Made by a program: the position numbers and the translations under genes
Notes under the pieces: generated by a model
What the model was told of the DNA's origin: nothing
Database searches by the model: none
What the model saw: the letters and a program-made list of their open reading frames with translations, nothing else
DNA from: Pedobacter sp. ISL-64
GTDB taxonomy: Bacteria; Bacteroidota; Bacteroidia; Sphingobacteriales; Sphingobacteriaceae
Direction: 5' to 3'
DNA: 64,000 nt
NCBI RefSeq assembly: GCF_018613605.1
Contig: NZ_JAGGPU010000006.1
Coordinates: 540,411 to 604,410, forward strand
In this document: positions 10,382 to 19,178 of the stretch, one piece after another
Layout of the letters: each line of letters opens with the position of its first letter
Position numbering within the stretch: position 1 is the stretch's first letter

Positions 10382-13300
10382 TTAATTACAACCGCATTCG
10401 TTAATTGGAATAAATTTACTGTCTGTTATTGCGTTGTCATTGCAATCGGCACACTCGCAATCCGGATTATTGATTCCCGGGATATCATTAATATTGATGA
10501 TGCTATGCTCGGGATAGGCCGTTAAAATACTTGCCGCTGTAGCAGTTTCTGCTGTTTCTAAATCTTTTGTCGATATGTCTTCTAAACCCGCTGACCTAAA
10601 CAGATACATTTTAACGCAGGTAATGTAATCTACATAGTCTAACTTTTCGAGCTGATAGATAATGGTCGATTTTTCTATTTTACCCCCAAATTCCATCTGT
10701 GTAGCAGCGTTGCTTGTCCAAGGGGCCAAAAGTGATTTAAGCTGCGTTTTAAGTTTAGGCAGATAAATATTTTCTTCGTATCCATCACGGAGTTTGAGAT
10801 GAAAATGAAGTTTGATTTCTTCAAATATTGGATTTTGAACATTCAATTTTGCAAATACCGAATTGGTTTTGGCCAGATAGGTTTTAATCTGCTCTAATGT
10901 ATTCTTAGAAACTTTCGGCTTTAATGGATTTGGTGCATTGCTGATCGAAATATCGGGTACGGCAATAATAGTTACCTGGCCAGGCGATAAAGAATTATAA
11001 CTGCTCACATTTCCATTATAAAAAGTATGGTTAATGCATTTTGCAGTGTAAACATTCGGGAATTGGGCTAAAATAAGGCGTTCGTAATCCCACAGGGTAA
11101 TGGATCTCCTTTTGTGCCGTAAAATTTCACTAACCCTTAAATAGTATTCATTACCGCTCTCTATTGCCTTCCCATCAAATGAGCCATAAGGTTGAATTAC
11201 CTTTTTAACCGCGCTATCGGGTTCTTTTAGCTTGGTAATCACCCCTGCTTCGATAGCTATTTTTTCGGGCACAACCTCATCATAAACAGCAAATTGAGCT
11301 TCACTGGCTTGTGCAGTAATGGAAATAATATCGCACACTGCAGCTGTATTGCTTATTACTGAAGCCCTTAGCCACAACAAGCCGGTTGGCAATACAGTAT
11401 TATCGGTATTTACGGTTTTAGGAATATTTAAGGTAACAATGCCTGTGGTTAACAATCCGTTTGTCTGTTCTCTTAAAATCTCTATGTTTTTAAATTCTTT
11501 CCAGATGTTATGTTGAAGATAGGCCCATGTTACTATTGCTTTATCAAAATCGGGATCGGCACTGCCCTCACTCACCTGTAACAACAAACTTAAATTTTGC
11601 GGGACAATTGCATCGCTTAAGCCAATGTATAACTCGCCTTCGTTGGATTTATCAGGAAGTAACGACACAGAACCGTGTGTAAAAGGATGTGCTTCGGCAA
11701 GGCCGAAAGCCTCCATAAAATAGAACCTGTGTATGCGGTTATCATAAGTTGACTTAACATCGCCAGCTACCGAAAGATTTAAGGTGGCTGTGCAGCTATA
11801 ATCGATCGTTAAATTCTGGATGATCGGTAAATATGGTGGATTGGGCAATTTAGGCACCGTGGTTTTACCAATTACCGCTGTACTAAATACCAGTTGATAA
11901 TCGGCCTGGCCAAATGTACCTTTGGTAAATTTAAGTTTTAGGTAGCCCCGTTCGGTCTCAAGGTTATAAGCATCATTTACTTCAGTGTCATAATCTGCAT
12001 CGAAAGTATCGGGTATATTTAAATCTGCAGAGAACTTTGCATTGGGTGCGACTGTATCTGCTGCAGTAAAGAGTGCAACCTCTGCTGAGGTAGCATTTAT
12101 CCAATTGCGGTGTAAGAGAAAGGAAACTTCGGCTTTAAAATCACTATTGTTAACATATTTGGTTGCATCACGGCCATTGCTAGTATTAGCCAAATTGGTG
12201 TAAAGTTCGTAATAAGTAACAAAAGGAACGGTAGGTAGGCCTAAATATTCAAAATTTAGCTTTAAACTGCTAAGATCATGCTGAAAAACCTCGTTGCTGC
12301 CTATATAAAAATTAGCACCAATACTGGGAATCGGACCAAAAATCTCCATAGGCTTAGCAGCATCGAGTTTACCTAAACTGTTCTGTACAAATAGATTTTT
12401 TACCCCCTGTACATCCGTTTTAATGGCCACACTATCTATTGCGGCAAAGGTTAAGCTATTATAAATGTTTGGGCTTGATAGTATTTCTATCTTCAATACC
12501 GGAAAAGCTGTTCTGAAATCTTCTAAGTGAAGTTTTTGGCTATAATCGACCAATTTAGGTTTGCTTTCATCGACCAGGATCACCATTTCGAGCACACTGG
12601 TACTAATGAAAGATACTGAAGTAATGTCTACTGTTGTCCACCCTTTTTCTGCGGTAATACTGGCCTTAAAATTTTCGGGCTTAATTACCGGCGCTGCCAG
12701 GTAAGGCGCACGATAGGAAAAGGTAAGTGTTATTTTACGTTTGCCTTCGGCCATTCTAAACAAAGGAGAACTTATGGCAAAACCAATATTGGCTTTAATT
12801 CTGTCAGTATTGCCAAAAGTATCCCAGCTTCCATCCTGGTTGGCCAGCTCTCCCCCATTGCCATCACCAGAATTAGCGATTGGTGAAGTATAAATTTTAG
12901 TTTTTTCAGCTTTATCTACCAAAATGGATTTAATGCTCGCTACCTGTGTATGACTAAAGCTGAATGAAGATAACAGCTTATAAAACTGTTCTTGTTTTTT
13001 ACTGTTTTTGCCTGCTTTAAATTCAGTTTTATCGTTTAATATGTATTGCGAAATGTGTTTCGCCAATTCTACAATCAAATATACTTTATCGGGCTTAGCA
13101 GCTTTTTTTTCGAAGCCTAAAACCGTTTCAAAAAAATAATCTAAATGTTTACCTGTAAACTGGTTGAGGTCTTTTTGGGCAATGGCATATAAATCCAAAA
13201 AAGAATCGAAAAGCGCTAAATGCGGTTCTGATGTACCATCTTCTTTAATTTCATCGATATTAAAAACACTTTGCCAATCTGTTTTTTTCTCTGTTCCATC

Positions 13301-13468
13301 AAAATAGTAATGGTTAATGTAAGCAGCCAAACTATCGCAAAATTGATAAAGGCTTGCTTTACTTCTTTCATCAATGGCAACAAAAGATGCATCCAAAGCT
13401 TTTGGCAAGCGGTTTAAACGGTTTGTTCCGTTTCTTGGTGCAGTATTTTTATTGCAATTGGTACTCAT
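10382..13468 (-). CDS. eCIS baseplate J-like protein (Afp11-like)
   Basis: This is a 1028-aa protein. At about residues 790-830 it has RHKRRSITLWDYERLILAQF followed by PNVYTAKC, the block shared by baseplate J-like wedge proteins. The rest is long and beta-rich. The extreme C-terminus is rich in cysteine (C1004, C1006, C1009, C1025, C1027), which looks metal-binding and is not a usual feature of phage gpJ. The gene starts four bases after the gp25-like gene and is followed immediately by the second giant baseplate gene. It should form the inner ring that connects hub and sheath. The family assignment is strong from the motif and neighbours. Confidence 0.8.
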   Translation of the reverse strand: MSTNCNKNTAPRNGTNRLNRLPKALDASFVAIDERSKASLYQFCDSLAAYINHYYFDGTEKKTDWQSVFNIDEIKEDGTSEPHLALFDSFLDLYAIAQKDLNQFTGKHLDYFFETVLGFEKKAAKPDKVYLIVELAKHISQYILNDKTEFKAGKNSKKQEQFYKLLSSFSFSHTQVASIKSILVDKAEKTKIYTSPIANSGDGNGGELANQDGSWDTFGNTDRIKANIGFAISSPLFRMAEGKRKITLTFSYRAPYLAAPVIKPENFKASITAEKGWTTVDITSVSFISTSVLEMVILVDESKPKLVDYSQKLHLEDFRTAFPVLKIEILSSPNIYNSLTFAAIDSVAIKTDVQGVKNLFVQNSLGKLDAAKPMEIFGPIPSIGANFYIGSNEVFQHDLSSLKLNFEYLGLPTVPFVTYYELYTNLANTSNGRDATKYVNNSDFKAEVSFLLHRNWINATSAEVALFTAADTVAPNAKFSADLNIPDTFDADYDTEVNDAYNLETERGYLKLKFTKGTFGQADYQLVFSTAVIGKTTVPKLPNPPYLPIIQNLTIDYSCTATLNLSVAGDVKSTYDNRIHRFYFMEAFGLAEAHPFTHGSVSLLPDKSNEGELYIGLSDAIVPQNLSLLLQVSEGSADPDFDKAIVTWAYLQHNIWKEFKNIEILREQTNGLLTTGIVTLNIPKTVNTDNTVLPTGLLWLRASVISNTAAVCDIISITAQASEAQFAVYDEVVPEKIAIEAGVITKLKEPDSAVKKVIQPYGSFDGKAIESGNEYYLRVSEILRHKRRSITLWDYERLILAQFPNVYTAKCINHTFYNGNVSSYNSLSPGQVTIIAVPDISISNAPNPLKPKVSKNTLEQIKTYLAKTNSVFAKLNVQNPIFEEIKLHFHLKLRDGYEENIYLPKLKTQLKSLLAPWTSNAATQMEFGGKIEKSTIIYQLEKLDYVDYITCVKMYLFRSAGLEDISTKDLETAETATAASILTAYPEHSIININDIPGINNPDCECADCNDNAITDSKFIPINECGCN

Positions 13469-13472
13469 TTTA

Positions 13473-13892
13473 TTAAATATTTGTTCCTTCGGTTAAATAA
13501 TATGGGTAAACAATATTGTTCCGGGTATTGGTGCTTCTAATGGTGTACTCTACCACCAGGTTGATTATCCCAAACTCTACATTTTTAAAAACATCGAGTT
13601 TATCGAGTTTAATGCGTGGCTCGTAATAAATAATTGCCCTTCTGATCCTTTCCGTTATCCGCGTTACCAGTGTAACATTAATGGGTTCAAAAATCATATC
13701 TTCTACATTGCAACCATATTCAGCCTGCATCACCCTTTCGCCAACCGCTGTTCCAAACAGGATCTCGAGGCTTTGGTTAATATCAACCACATCGCTTACC
13801 ATGCTGGTAGCAAAGCGTTTTATACCTTCGTATTTGACTATCTCTGGTGGAAAGGCCCATCCCTTACCTAAAAAATTGCTTTCTGTATCCAT
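13473..13892 (-). CDS. gp25-like baseplate protein (Afp9-like)
   Basis: The protein is about 139 aa from the chosen ATG at 13892, which follows the PAAR stop by two bases and has AGG upstream. A longer frame to 13943 would overlap PAAR and is unlikely. The body matches the gp25/lysozyme-like wedge family: SVDINQSLEILFGTAVGERVM-like residues, then EYGCNVEDMIFEP, and a conserved RIxxAIxxYEPRI block. In T4, T6SS and eCIS baseplates this small protein joins the wedge to the first sheath ring. Placement directly after the PAAR and spike genes agrees. I am confident of the family. Confidence 0.88.
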   Translation of the reverse strand: MDTESNFLGKGWAFPPEIVKYEGIKRFATSMVSDVVDINQSLEILFGTAVGERVMQAEYGCNVEDMIFEPINVTLVTRITERIRRAIIYYEPRIKLDKLDVFKNVEFGIINLVVEYTIRSTNTRNNIVYPYYLTEGTNI

Positions 13893-13894
13893 AT

Positions 13895-14173
13895 TTAACC
13901 TATTGAAACTGTCGGACATCCAACTACAGCACTTGCCCCGCATATACAGGTATCGCCTGTTCTAACTGCCGGCAAACCACCTATCAACACGGTTGCACTT
14001 CCTGCCGAAAAAGGGCTTACCGTTGGCTGGTGGCTATTAGGCGGCAATACACATACATGATTGTCGCCAACTACACAGGCAGGCATACCTCCAATTAATA
14101 CCGTAGGTACACCAGGGCCTATAATTGTTCCACCATGGTTTGTGGTATCGGTAACTCTTGCTGCGTTTGCCAT
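13895..14173 (-). CDS. PAAR-domain spike tip (Afp10-like)
   Basis: This 92-aa protein is built of short glycine-rich repeats: TIIGPGVPTVLIGGMPACVVGD, later ATVLIGGLPAVRTGD and a terminal GCPTVSIG. The repeats and the conserved Cys/His residues are those of PAAR proteins, which fold into a metal-stabilised cone on the spike. Its full length is the PAAR domain alone, so there is no fused toxin. It lies between the VgrG-like spike gene and the gp25-like gene, the standard eCIS order. The small spacers on both sides mark it as part of the same operon. The assignment is close to certain. Confidence 0.93.
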   Translation of the reverse strand: MANAARVTDTTNHGGTIIGPGVPTVLIGGMPACVVGDNHVCVLPPNSHQPTVSPFSAGSATVLIGGLPAVRTGDTCICGASAVVGCPTVSIG

Positions 14174-14177
14174 ATTT

Positions 14178-15905
14178 TTAATTTATCTGCACCATGCTTC
14201 CTTTAACTTTTGTAATGGCCGATGAACTTACTTCGGTACCCGCGCTTCCGCTTAACTTTAACTGTGCGTTGGCATTGGTCGTAATATTTGTTCCATCTAT
14301 TTTAAAATCGCCTGATGCTTTTAGTATGATATCTTTAATACTTTCTATCTTAATCCCATCTTCGCTCATCTCTATTTTATTCCCATTAATATCCTGAATA
14401 GCAATCTGTTTCTGATCTTCATCCAGTGTAATAAAATTACCTCCGGGTGTTTCTATCTTTATGATCTTCTTTTCATCATCAAACAATACCTGAAGTTTTG
14501 ATTTGGTAGATAATCCCTTTAAATAGTTATCGTCTTTTGCTTCTAGATGAGGTGGAAATGAACTGCTATACAATCGACCTAAAATTACCGCATCACGGGG
14601 ATCATCATTTATAAAACCAATAATCACCTCATCGTTTATTTCAGGATTCCAAACCCATCCATGCTCTTTTCCTGCATCTACACTGGCCAATCTTGCCCAA
14701 ATACCATCGCCTTCATTTTCGACAGTAGGCAAACGTACCCTTATTCTATTTTCACCGTCGGGATCGCTTTCCAATTGGGTAACAATACCGATCTGCAGAC
14801 CATTTACCGGTGGGATGATTCCAGTGGCTGGCTTTTCTACAATATCATCGAAATTGTAGCTGTGCAATTTTTTATCAAGGCCAAACTGCACATGGCTGTA
14901 CCAGGCAGCTTCGCCCGAATAGCTGTGGATTACACCTGTAACCCAGCATTTCCCACTAAACCTTTCGCCTATACCCAATAATTCAACTATAATTCCGGGT
15001 TTTAATTTGTTATCGCCCTGCACCCTGAAATTCCCGATAACCCTGTTTAACCTGCTTCTAAACAATTGTGCCGTTGCCCATTCGGTCGATTCCTGTTCGG
15101 CTACATTACCCGAATGATATAAGCTATTATCTTCCCAGCCCAACACTTCAGCCAAATCATCGCCAGAAATATTACCTTGCTGGGGCAAAGTTTTTGCGGC
15201 CGATGCACCTTCTTTTACTTCCTGATTGGTATAATTCCAGTTTTTGGTAAGCACCTGTGGATATTGAGTTCTAGCATCCATCTGGGCTTCAAAATCATAA
15301 ATCTCCGATCCGTAGGTATAAGTTGCCGTACTTTCCTGACTGGCATTAGGCATACCAATAATTAATTTTCCTGCTTCGGTTACAACCAAAGCACTGTTTA
15401 GTTCGGCCCGGGTAACAATAAAATCCCAGTTGCTGCAATTAAATTGCACCAGTTGTTTATGCTGTAAATCCAATCCGTCAATATCAGCGGTAATCCCATT
15501 CTGGCCTACCAGATCGGTTATTGCATCGCTATCACTTGTGTCTTCCCATATCTTGTTTTTTCGCCCTGCGGTAAGTTTAACGGCTTTATCCCTACATTCT
15601 ATTTCCATCTGGCTCCCATCTTCGTTAGCCCTAATGGTCTGGCTGATAATTAAACCAGAGAATATCACCTCATTTTCGCCATTGTAACCAGCGGCAATGC
15701 TTATTTCGGCCCCTGGAATAAAATTGGTTCCATTGCTTAAATCGAAATTTTGCGCAGCAGCGCTACCATCCATTACCACCACTTTAGCTTTGGGTATGGC
15801 ATTAACCAAATTGGTTACCACAATTTCTAAAATACCAACAGCATCGGGCAAAACTTGTCCGTTTACGGTAATGCTAAAGCTTTGTACTCCTGAGTTGGCT
15901 GGCAT
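14178..15905 (-). CDS. VgrG-like spike protein (Afp8-like)
   Basis: This 575-aa protein has the gp27/gp5 plan. The first 350 residues resemble the phage late-control D/VgrG hub region (FSGLIISQ, MEIECRDKAVKL). An OB-fold follows at about 370-460 with GIVTQLESDPDGENRIRVRLP, VNPEINDEVIIGF-like residues and DAVILGRLYS. The C-terminus is a repetitive beta-helix (GGNFITLDEDQKQIAIQD, then short D/N/K-rich repeats) forming the needle. It would sit at the base of the tube and carry the PAAR tip encoded next. No extra C-terminal effector domain is present. Family assignment is secure. Confidence 0.92.
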   Translation of the reverse strand: MPANSGVQSFSITVNGQVLPDAVGILEIVVTNLVNAIPKAKVVVMDGSAAAQNFDLSNGTNFIPGAEISIAAGYNGENEVIFSGLIISQTIRANEDGSQMEIECRDKAVKLTAGRKNKIWEDTSDSDAITDLVGQNGITADIDGLDLQHKQLVQFNCSNWDFIVTRAELNSALVVTEAGKLIIGMPNASQESTATYTYGSEIYDFEAQMDARTQYPQVLTKNWNYTNQEVKEGASAAKTLPQQGNISGDDLAEVLGWEDNSLYHSGNVAEQESTEWATAQLFRSRLNRVIGNFRVQGDNKLKPGIIVELLGIGERFSGKCWVTGVIHSYSGEAAWYSHVQFGLDKKLHSYNFDDIVEKPATGIIPPVNGLQIGIVTQLESDPDGENRIRVRLPTVENEGDGIWARLASVDAGKEHGWVWNPEINDEVIIGFINDDPRDAVILGRLYSSSFPPHLEAKDDNYLKGLSTKSKLQVLFDDEKKIIKIETPGGNFITLDEDQKQIAIQDINGNKIEMSEDGIKIESIKDIILKASGDFKIDGTNITTNANAQLKLSGSAGTEVSSSAITKVKGSMVQIN

Positions 15906-15911
15906 GGTATA

Positions 15912-16631
15912 TTATTTTTCAATCGGTGGAAACGAAATGTTTTGTCCTTGTTTTAATTTCCTAAAATTGTTCAGTTTATTGGCTTTGGCCACTTCTAAAT
16001 AATATCTATCGGTTTTATAAATATTGTAAGTCATTAATGGAAGCGAATTATCGCCTTCAACCTTTCTGTAATGTGTTAAATCGGGCGAACTCCGCCGTTG
16101 TTCGTTAGATTGCTCGGTAAGGGAGGTATAACTGGTAAAAGTGCAATCTGTTTTAGCCCTTAACGGTTTTCCGGTATTATCGAACAAGGTGTAGGTAACT
16201 TTAACAGCGGTTAACATTCCCTGAAAAGTGAGCTCGCCCCAGTGTATTTTTAAAAAATTTGGCTGATGGGTATCTTCTTTAATTTTAAAACAGGTATCGA
16301 TAAATTTTTCGATTACTTTATGTACTGTTTTATCATGCTGAACATCGGTTTGAAAAGTAGAATTGCCCGAGTAAGAAGCTGATGTTGCATCCCACAAAAG
16401 GTCGAGGTTTAACTCCTTGCCCCTTGTTGATTTAAATTCGCCAACACCGTCAGCTGCATTTACAGGGGCATCCTGATCGAGTTCATTTTTATAATCAATA
16501 AAATAAGTATTGGGATTGTACAATACCTTAAAGGTTTCGATTGGCGAACCCGAAAAATTATTGTCAGAATAAACATCTATTACGAGTTTTTCTAAATTAC
16601 CCAATTCATCATGAAGCTGACTTAAAGCCAT
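15912..16631 (-). CDS. Hub/tube-initiator protein with C-terminal LysM (Afp7-like)
   Basis: The protein has 239 aa. Residues 1-150 hold the conserved core of the eCIS Afp7-type family (KVLYNPNTYFIDYKNELDQ, then KIHWGELTFQGMLTAVKVTY). Residues of about 190-239 (NIYKTDRYYLEVAKANKL, ending GQNISFPPI) form a LysM-like domain. In the related particles this protein sits between spike and tube; in phages LysM-bearing counterparts (gp53-like) help to clamp wedges. It starts two bases after the DUF5908 gene stop, so the two are probably co-translated. Confidence in the family is high; whether the LysM touches peptidoglycan is not known. Confidence 0.87.
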   Translation of the reverse strand: MALSQLHDELGNLEKLVIDVYSDNNFSGSPIETFKVLYNPNTYFIDYKNELDQDAPVNAADGVGEFKSTRGKELNLDLLWDATSASYSGNSTFQTDVQHDKTVHKVIEKFIDTCFKIKEDTHQPNFLKIHWGELTFQGMLTAVKVTYTLFDNTGKPLRAKTDCTFTSYTSLTEQSNEQRRSSPDLTHYRKVEGDNSLPLMTYNIYKTDRYYLEVAKANKLNNFRKLKQGQNISFPPIEK

Positions 16632-16633
16632 AG

Positions 16634-16795
16634 TTACCTCTCATTCTTATTTTTGATTTGTAATCTCAATTCCTCCAATGCCTTTTTCATTTTCTTATCT
16701 GTAGCCGTTTGGCCGGTTCTACCTGGCAGTGTCGATCCGGCTACGTTATTGGTTACTGTTGCGGTAATATTTAATTCTCTAATTTCTACTGGCAT
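16634..16795 (-). CDS. DUF5908 small eCIS protein (53 aa)
   Basis: A short gene fills the space between the second tube gene and the hub gene. It begins MPVEIRELNITATV and ends in a Lys/Glu-rich helix (MKKALEELRLQIKN). This is the pattern of DUF5908, a family found in Bacteroidota eCIS operons between tube and hub genes. The start lies ten bases after the tube stop and the stop lies two bases before the hub start, so the gene fits its slot exactly. Its function is not known; a chaperone or small baseplate plug is possible. It is too short for ordinary gene-length cut-offs and could be missed. Confidence 0.85.
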   Translation of the reverse strand: MPVEIRELNITATVTNNVAGSTLPGRTGQTATDKKMKKALEELRLQIKNKNER

Positions 16796-16805
16796 ATTTA
16801 ATCCT

Positions 16806-17273
16806 TTAAATTTCTACCCGCCTGAAATATTGATGGGCAAACTCGATACTTTCGATCACCAATCCATTTTGTTGTGCGTTAAAGCCTTCTATCGACCACC
16901 GAATTGGATATGCATTTACAAAATTCCAGGCCTGTAAGGGTTGATGTTCATCGTTAAGCAAAATCAAAGTGATATCTTTCGGGCTAAACGTAAAACTTTC
17001 TACACATTCCTTAAACCACTGCATGGCCTTAGAGTTAAATAGCAAACCACGCTTTAGTGTAAGGTTACTGTAGGTTATTGCCGTTGGGAGTTTATGCGCA
17101 AAGCGATTTTCTCCTCCTTCCTTATATTCTTCGGTAGCGATGCTCGATTCTAAACCAGTGGCATCGGTAAACCCTATATCGTCTACGCCATCATAAGACA
17201 AGCCCTCTATCTGCAATAGAAAATGAAATCCAACAGGAGGATTTGGCGATGGTGAATTGGATATAGAGAACAT
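16806..17273 (-). CDS. eCIS inner tube protein 2 (Afp5-like)
   Basis: This 155-aa protein belongs to the Hcp/gp19-like tube family. It shows GFHFLLQIEGLSYDG near the N-terminus, GFTDATGLESSIATEEYKEG, and LTLKRGLLFN, the conserved tube blocks. It differs from the neighbouring 144-aa tube protein, as Afp5 differs from Afp1. In Afp-type particles the main tube is one paralogue and the first ring, next to the hub, is another. Because this gene lies closer to the hub genes, the initiating ring is the likelier role, but this is inference. Spacing to the neighbouring tube gene is five bases. Confidence 0.85.
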   Translation of the reverse strand: MFSISNSPSPNPPVGFHFLLQIEGLSYDGVDDIGFTDATGLESSIATEEYKEGGENRFAHKLPTAITYSNLTLKRGLLFNSKAMQWFKECVESFTFSPKDITLILLNDEHQPLQAWNFVNAYPIRWSIEGFNAQQNGLVIESIEFAHQYFRRVEI

Positions 17274-17278
17274 ATGGC

Positions 17279-17713
17279 CTATGTAAATTCGATGCTTAAA
17301 CCTTCATGTGCTAACTCAACGGTTTCTATGGCCACCTCGTTACCGGTAGAATTTAGCGTTGGTCCATCTACTTTTGATGGCCAGGCCTGCCTAACTTTCC
17401 AAACCACCACAGGCTCGTGACTTTCGTTCAGCAAACTGATGGTAAGATCTCTCCGCTCTATTTTATTTAAACTCACGGTATTAAACCATTGAAAAAGTTC
17501 ATTATCACCCTTGGTTATGCCCCTTTTCATCGAAATTGCAGTATACTGCTGCATTCCCGGCATTTTGGTAACATGATATTCTGGTGAGTTTCCCTCGCGA
17601 TAATCTATCGATTGTGTTTCTACCGTTAAACCACTAACTTCTGTAAAACCAATTCGCGAGCCGCCCCATTCCACCTGAAAGTGAAATACCGGTAATGGAT
17701 AAGTATTAGCCAT
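17279..17713 (-). CDS. eCIS inner tube protein 1 (Afp1-like)
   Basis: This 144-aa protein belongs to the gp19/Hcp-like tube family. Diagnostic segments are FHFQVEWGGSRIGFTEVSGL, VETQSIDYREG and SMKRGITKGDNELFQWF. It should polymerise into the main inner tube that the sheath drives out on contraction. The gene follows two sheath genes, separated from the nearest by 21 bases, and precedes the second tube gene. A single-copy, high-level structural product is expected. Family assignment is clear, and the choice of this paralogue as the bulk tube rests on the Afp1-type length and motifs. Confidence 0.9.
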   Translation of the reverse strand: MANTYPLPVFHFQVEWGGSRIGFTEVSGLTVETQSIDYREGNSPEYHVTKMPGMQQYTAISMKRGITKGDNELFQWFNTVSLNKIERRDLTISLLNESHEPVVVWKVRQAWPSKVDGPTLNSTGNEVAIETVELAHEGLSIEFT

Positions 17714-17734
17714 AATTTTATAATTTATGATGAA

Positions 17735-19174
17735 TTATTCTTGTAGTTTGTGTGAGAATTTCAGGATGATAAATTCTGCAGGCCTTACAGCTGCCATACC
17801 TATCTCCACATTCATTCTACCCTCTAAAATATCGAGGGAAGTCATGGTGATTCCTAAGCCAATCCGAACGAAATAGGCATCATCGGGTTTTGCACCCTGC
17901 AATGCACCCTGGCGCCATAGCTGGTTTAAAAAATTCTCACACATGGCTTTTACGCGCAGCCAGGTATTGGCATCATTTGGTTCGAAAACAACAAATTCGG
18001 TGGCTTTTTTAACGCTTTCTTCTACAAAATTGTAAAAACGCCTTACTGAAATGTACCTCCATTCGTTATCGTTTCCGGCCAATGTTCGGGCACCCCAAAC
18101 CAATGTACCTTTACCAGTAAAAAAGCGGATTACATTGATGGATTTACCTGTAGTTGGATCTATATTTAGTGTTTCCTGCTGTTGTGCGGTCACTTTTAAA
18201 GATGGGCCGGTAACCATTTTTATACTCTCGTTAGCTGGCGCCTTCCATACGCCACGATTGTTATCAACCCGGGCCATTATCCCTGCAACAGCACTCGATG
18301 GTGGTAAATCAATTACATTTTTATCCATCTCGTTTGTTAAAGCACGATAAGTATTTAAATCCATTGCTTTTATATCTGATAAGGTTGCGTCGTTGTACGG
18401 TCCGTTAACGCCATTTACCAAATGTTTTACCACAATAGAATCATTGTAACCGTAGCTTAAAGTACTTTGTAGCCAAGGGTAATACACTGCACCATATTTT
18501 AAATATTCGGCACTGATATCATCTCTAATCACTCCGGCATCGGTAAAGGGAGAATCAGATAATACCCAGGCATCAAAAATTGCAATCCGATCCTGCAGTT
18601 TAGCACATTGTGCCAGAGCATAATCATAAACATCTTTATAGCCCGAAGTTGCACCAAATGAAGTATGTTTATCGGTAAGCACAAGCATGGTGGGTTCATC
18701 TACTTTCGCAACAGCATCTAAGCAGGCTTTAGCCGCCACATTGGTTATGGTTGAGGCGTAATTACCGCTAGAAACAATGTAACAGGGGCCTCCGCCATTT
18801 GCGTAAAACATCTGTATAGCATAATACATATATCTACCGCTTGCTGCACTTTTTTTGGCATCGCAGGTAATGATGCGTTTAACAACTTTACCAGCAACTT
18901 CTGTGTCGGTTATCGTTGGGATTCCGCTGGTTTCAAAAACCGAAGTTTCTGAATTGGCGCCACCAAAATATTTTTGATAATCGAGAAATGAGGTAATGCG
19001 GATAGGCGTTGGTAATTTCGTTACTGTTGGCAGAATATCGTTTCCATTTTCATCTTTAGCAAATTCGGTTCTACCCATAAAAGCTGGAATGGCCGTTTCT
19101 ACGGCCGCTATTGATGCAGGCAGTTTACTTATTTCCTCTATATAAACGCCAGGGGTTTTATAATTGGTTGCCAT
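17735..19174 (-). CDS. eCIS contractile sheath protein, compact form
   Basis: This 479-aa sheath protein begins YKTPGVYIEEISKLPASIA, the handshake N-terminus of phage and eCIS sheaths. It ends MAAVRPAEFIILKFSHKLQ, the conserved C-terminal arm. The core has GVWKAPANESI and GTLVWGARTLAGNDNEWRY. It is closely similar to the product of the gene upstream but lacks that protein's inserted domain. Two or more sheath paralogues are usual in eCIS operons: one forms most of the sheath, and others occupy the baseplate end. Which copy does which here cannot be told from sequence. It lies four bases after the larger sheath gene. Confidence 0.93.
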   Translation of the reverse strand: MATNYKTPGVYIEEISKLPASIAAVETAIPAFMGRTEFAKDENGNDILPTVTKLPTPIRITSFLDYQKYFGGANSETSVFETSGIPTITDTEVAGKVVKRIITCDAKKSAASGRYMYYAIQMFYANGGGPCYIVSSGNYASTITNVAAKACLDAVAKVDEPTMLVLTDKHTSFGATSGYKDVYDYALAQCAKLQDRIAIFDAWVLSDSPFTDAGVIRDDISAEYLKYGAVYYPWLQSTLSYGYNDSIVVKHLVNGVNGPYNDATLSDIKAMDLNTYRALTNEMDKNVIDLPPSSAVAGIMARVDNNRGVWKAPANESIKMVTGPSLKVTAQQQETLNIDPTTGKSINVIRFFTGKGTLVWGARTLAGNDNEWRYISVRRFYNFVEESVKKATEFVVFEPNDANTWLRVKAMCENFLNQLWRQGALQGAKPDDAYFVRIGLGITMTSLDILEGRMNVEIGMAAVRPAEFIILKFSHKLQE

Positions 19175-19178
19175 AATT

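Noticed and set aside
13893..13943. A longer gp25-like protein starting MRGKCCSW
   Set aside because: It would overlap PAAR by 49 bases, and the residues before MDTESNF do not belong to the family.
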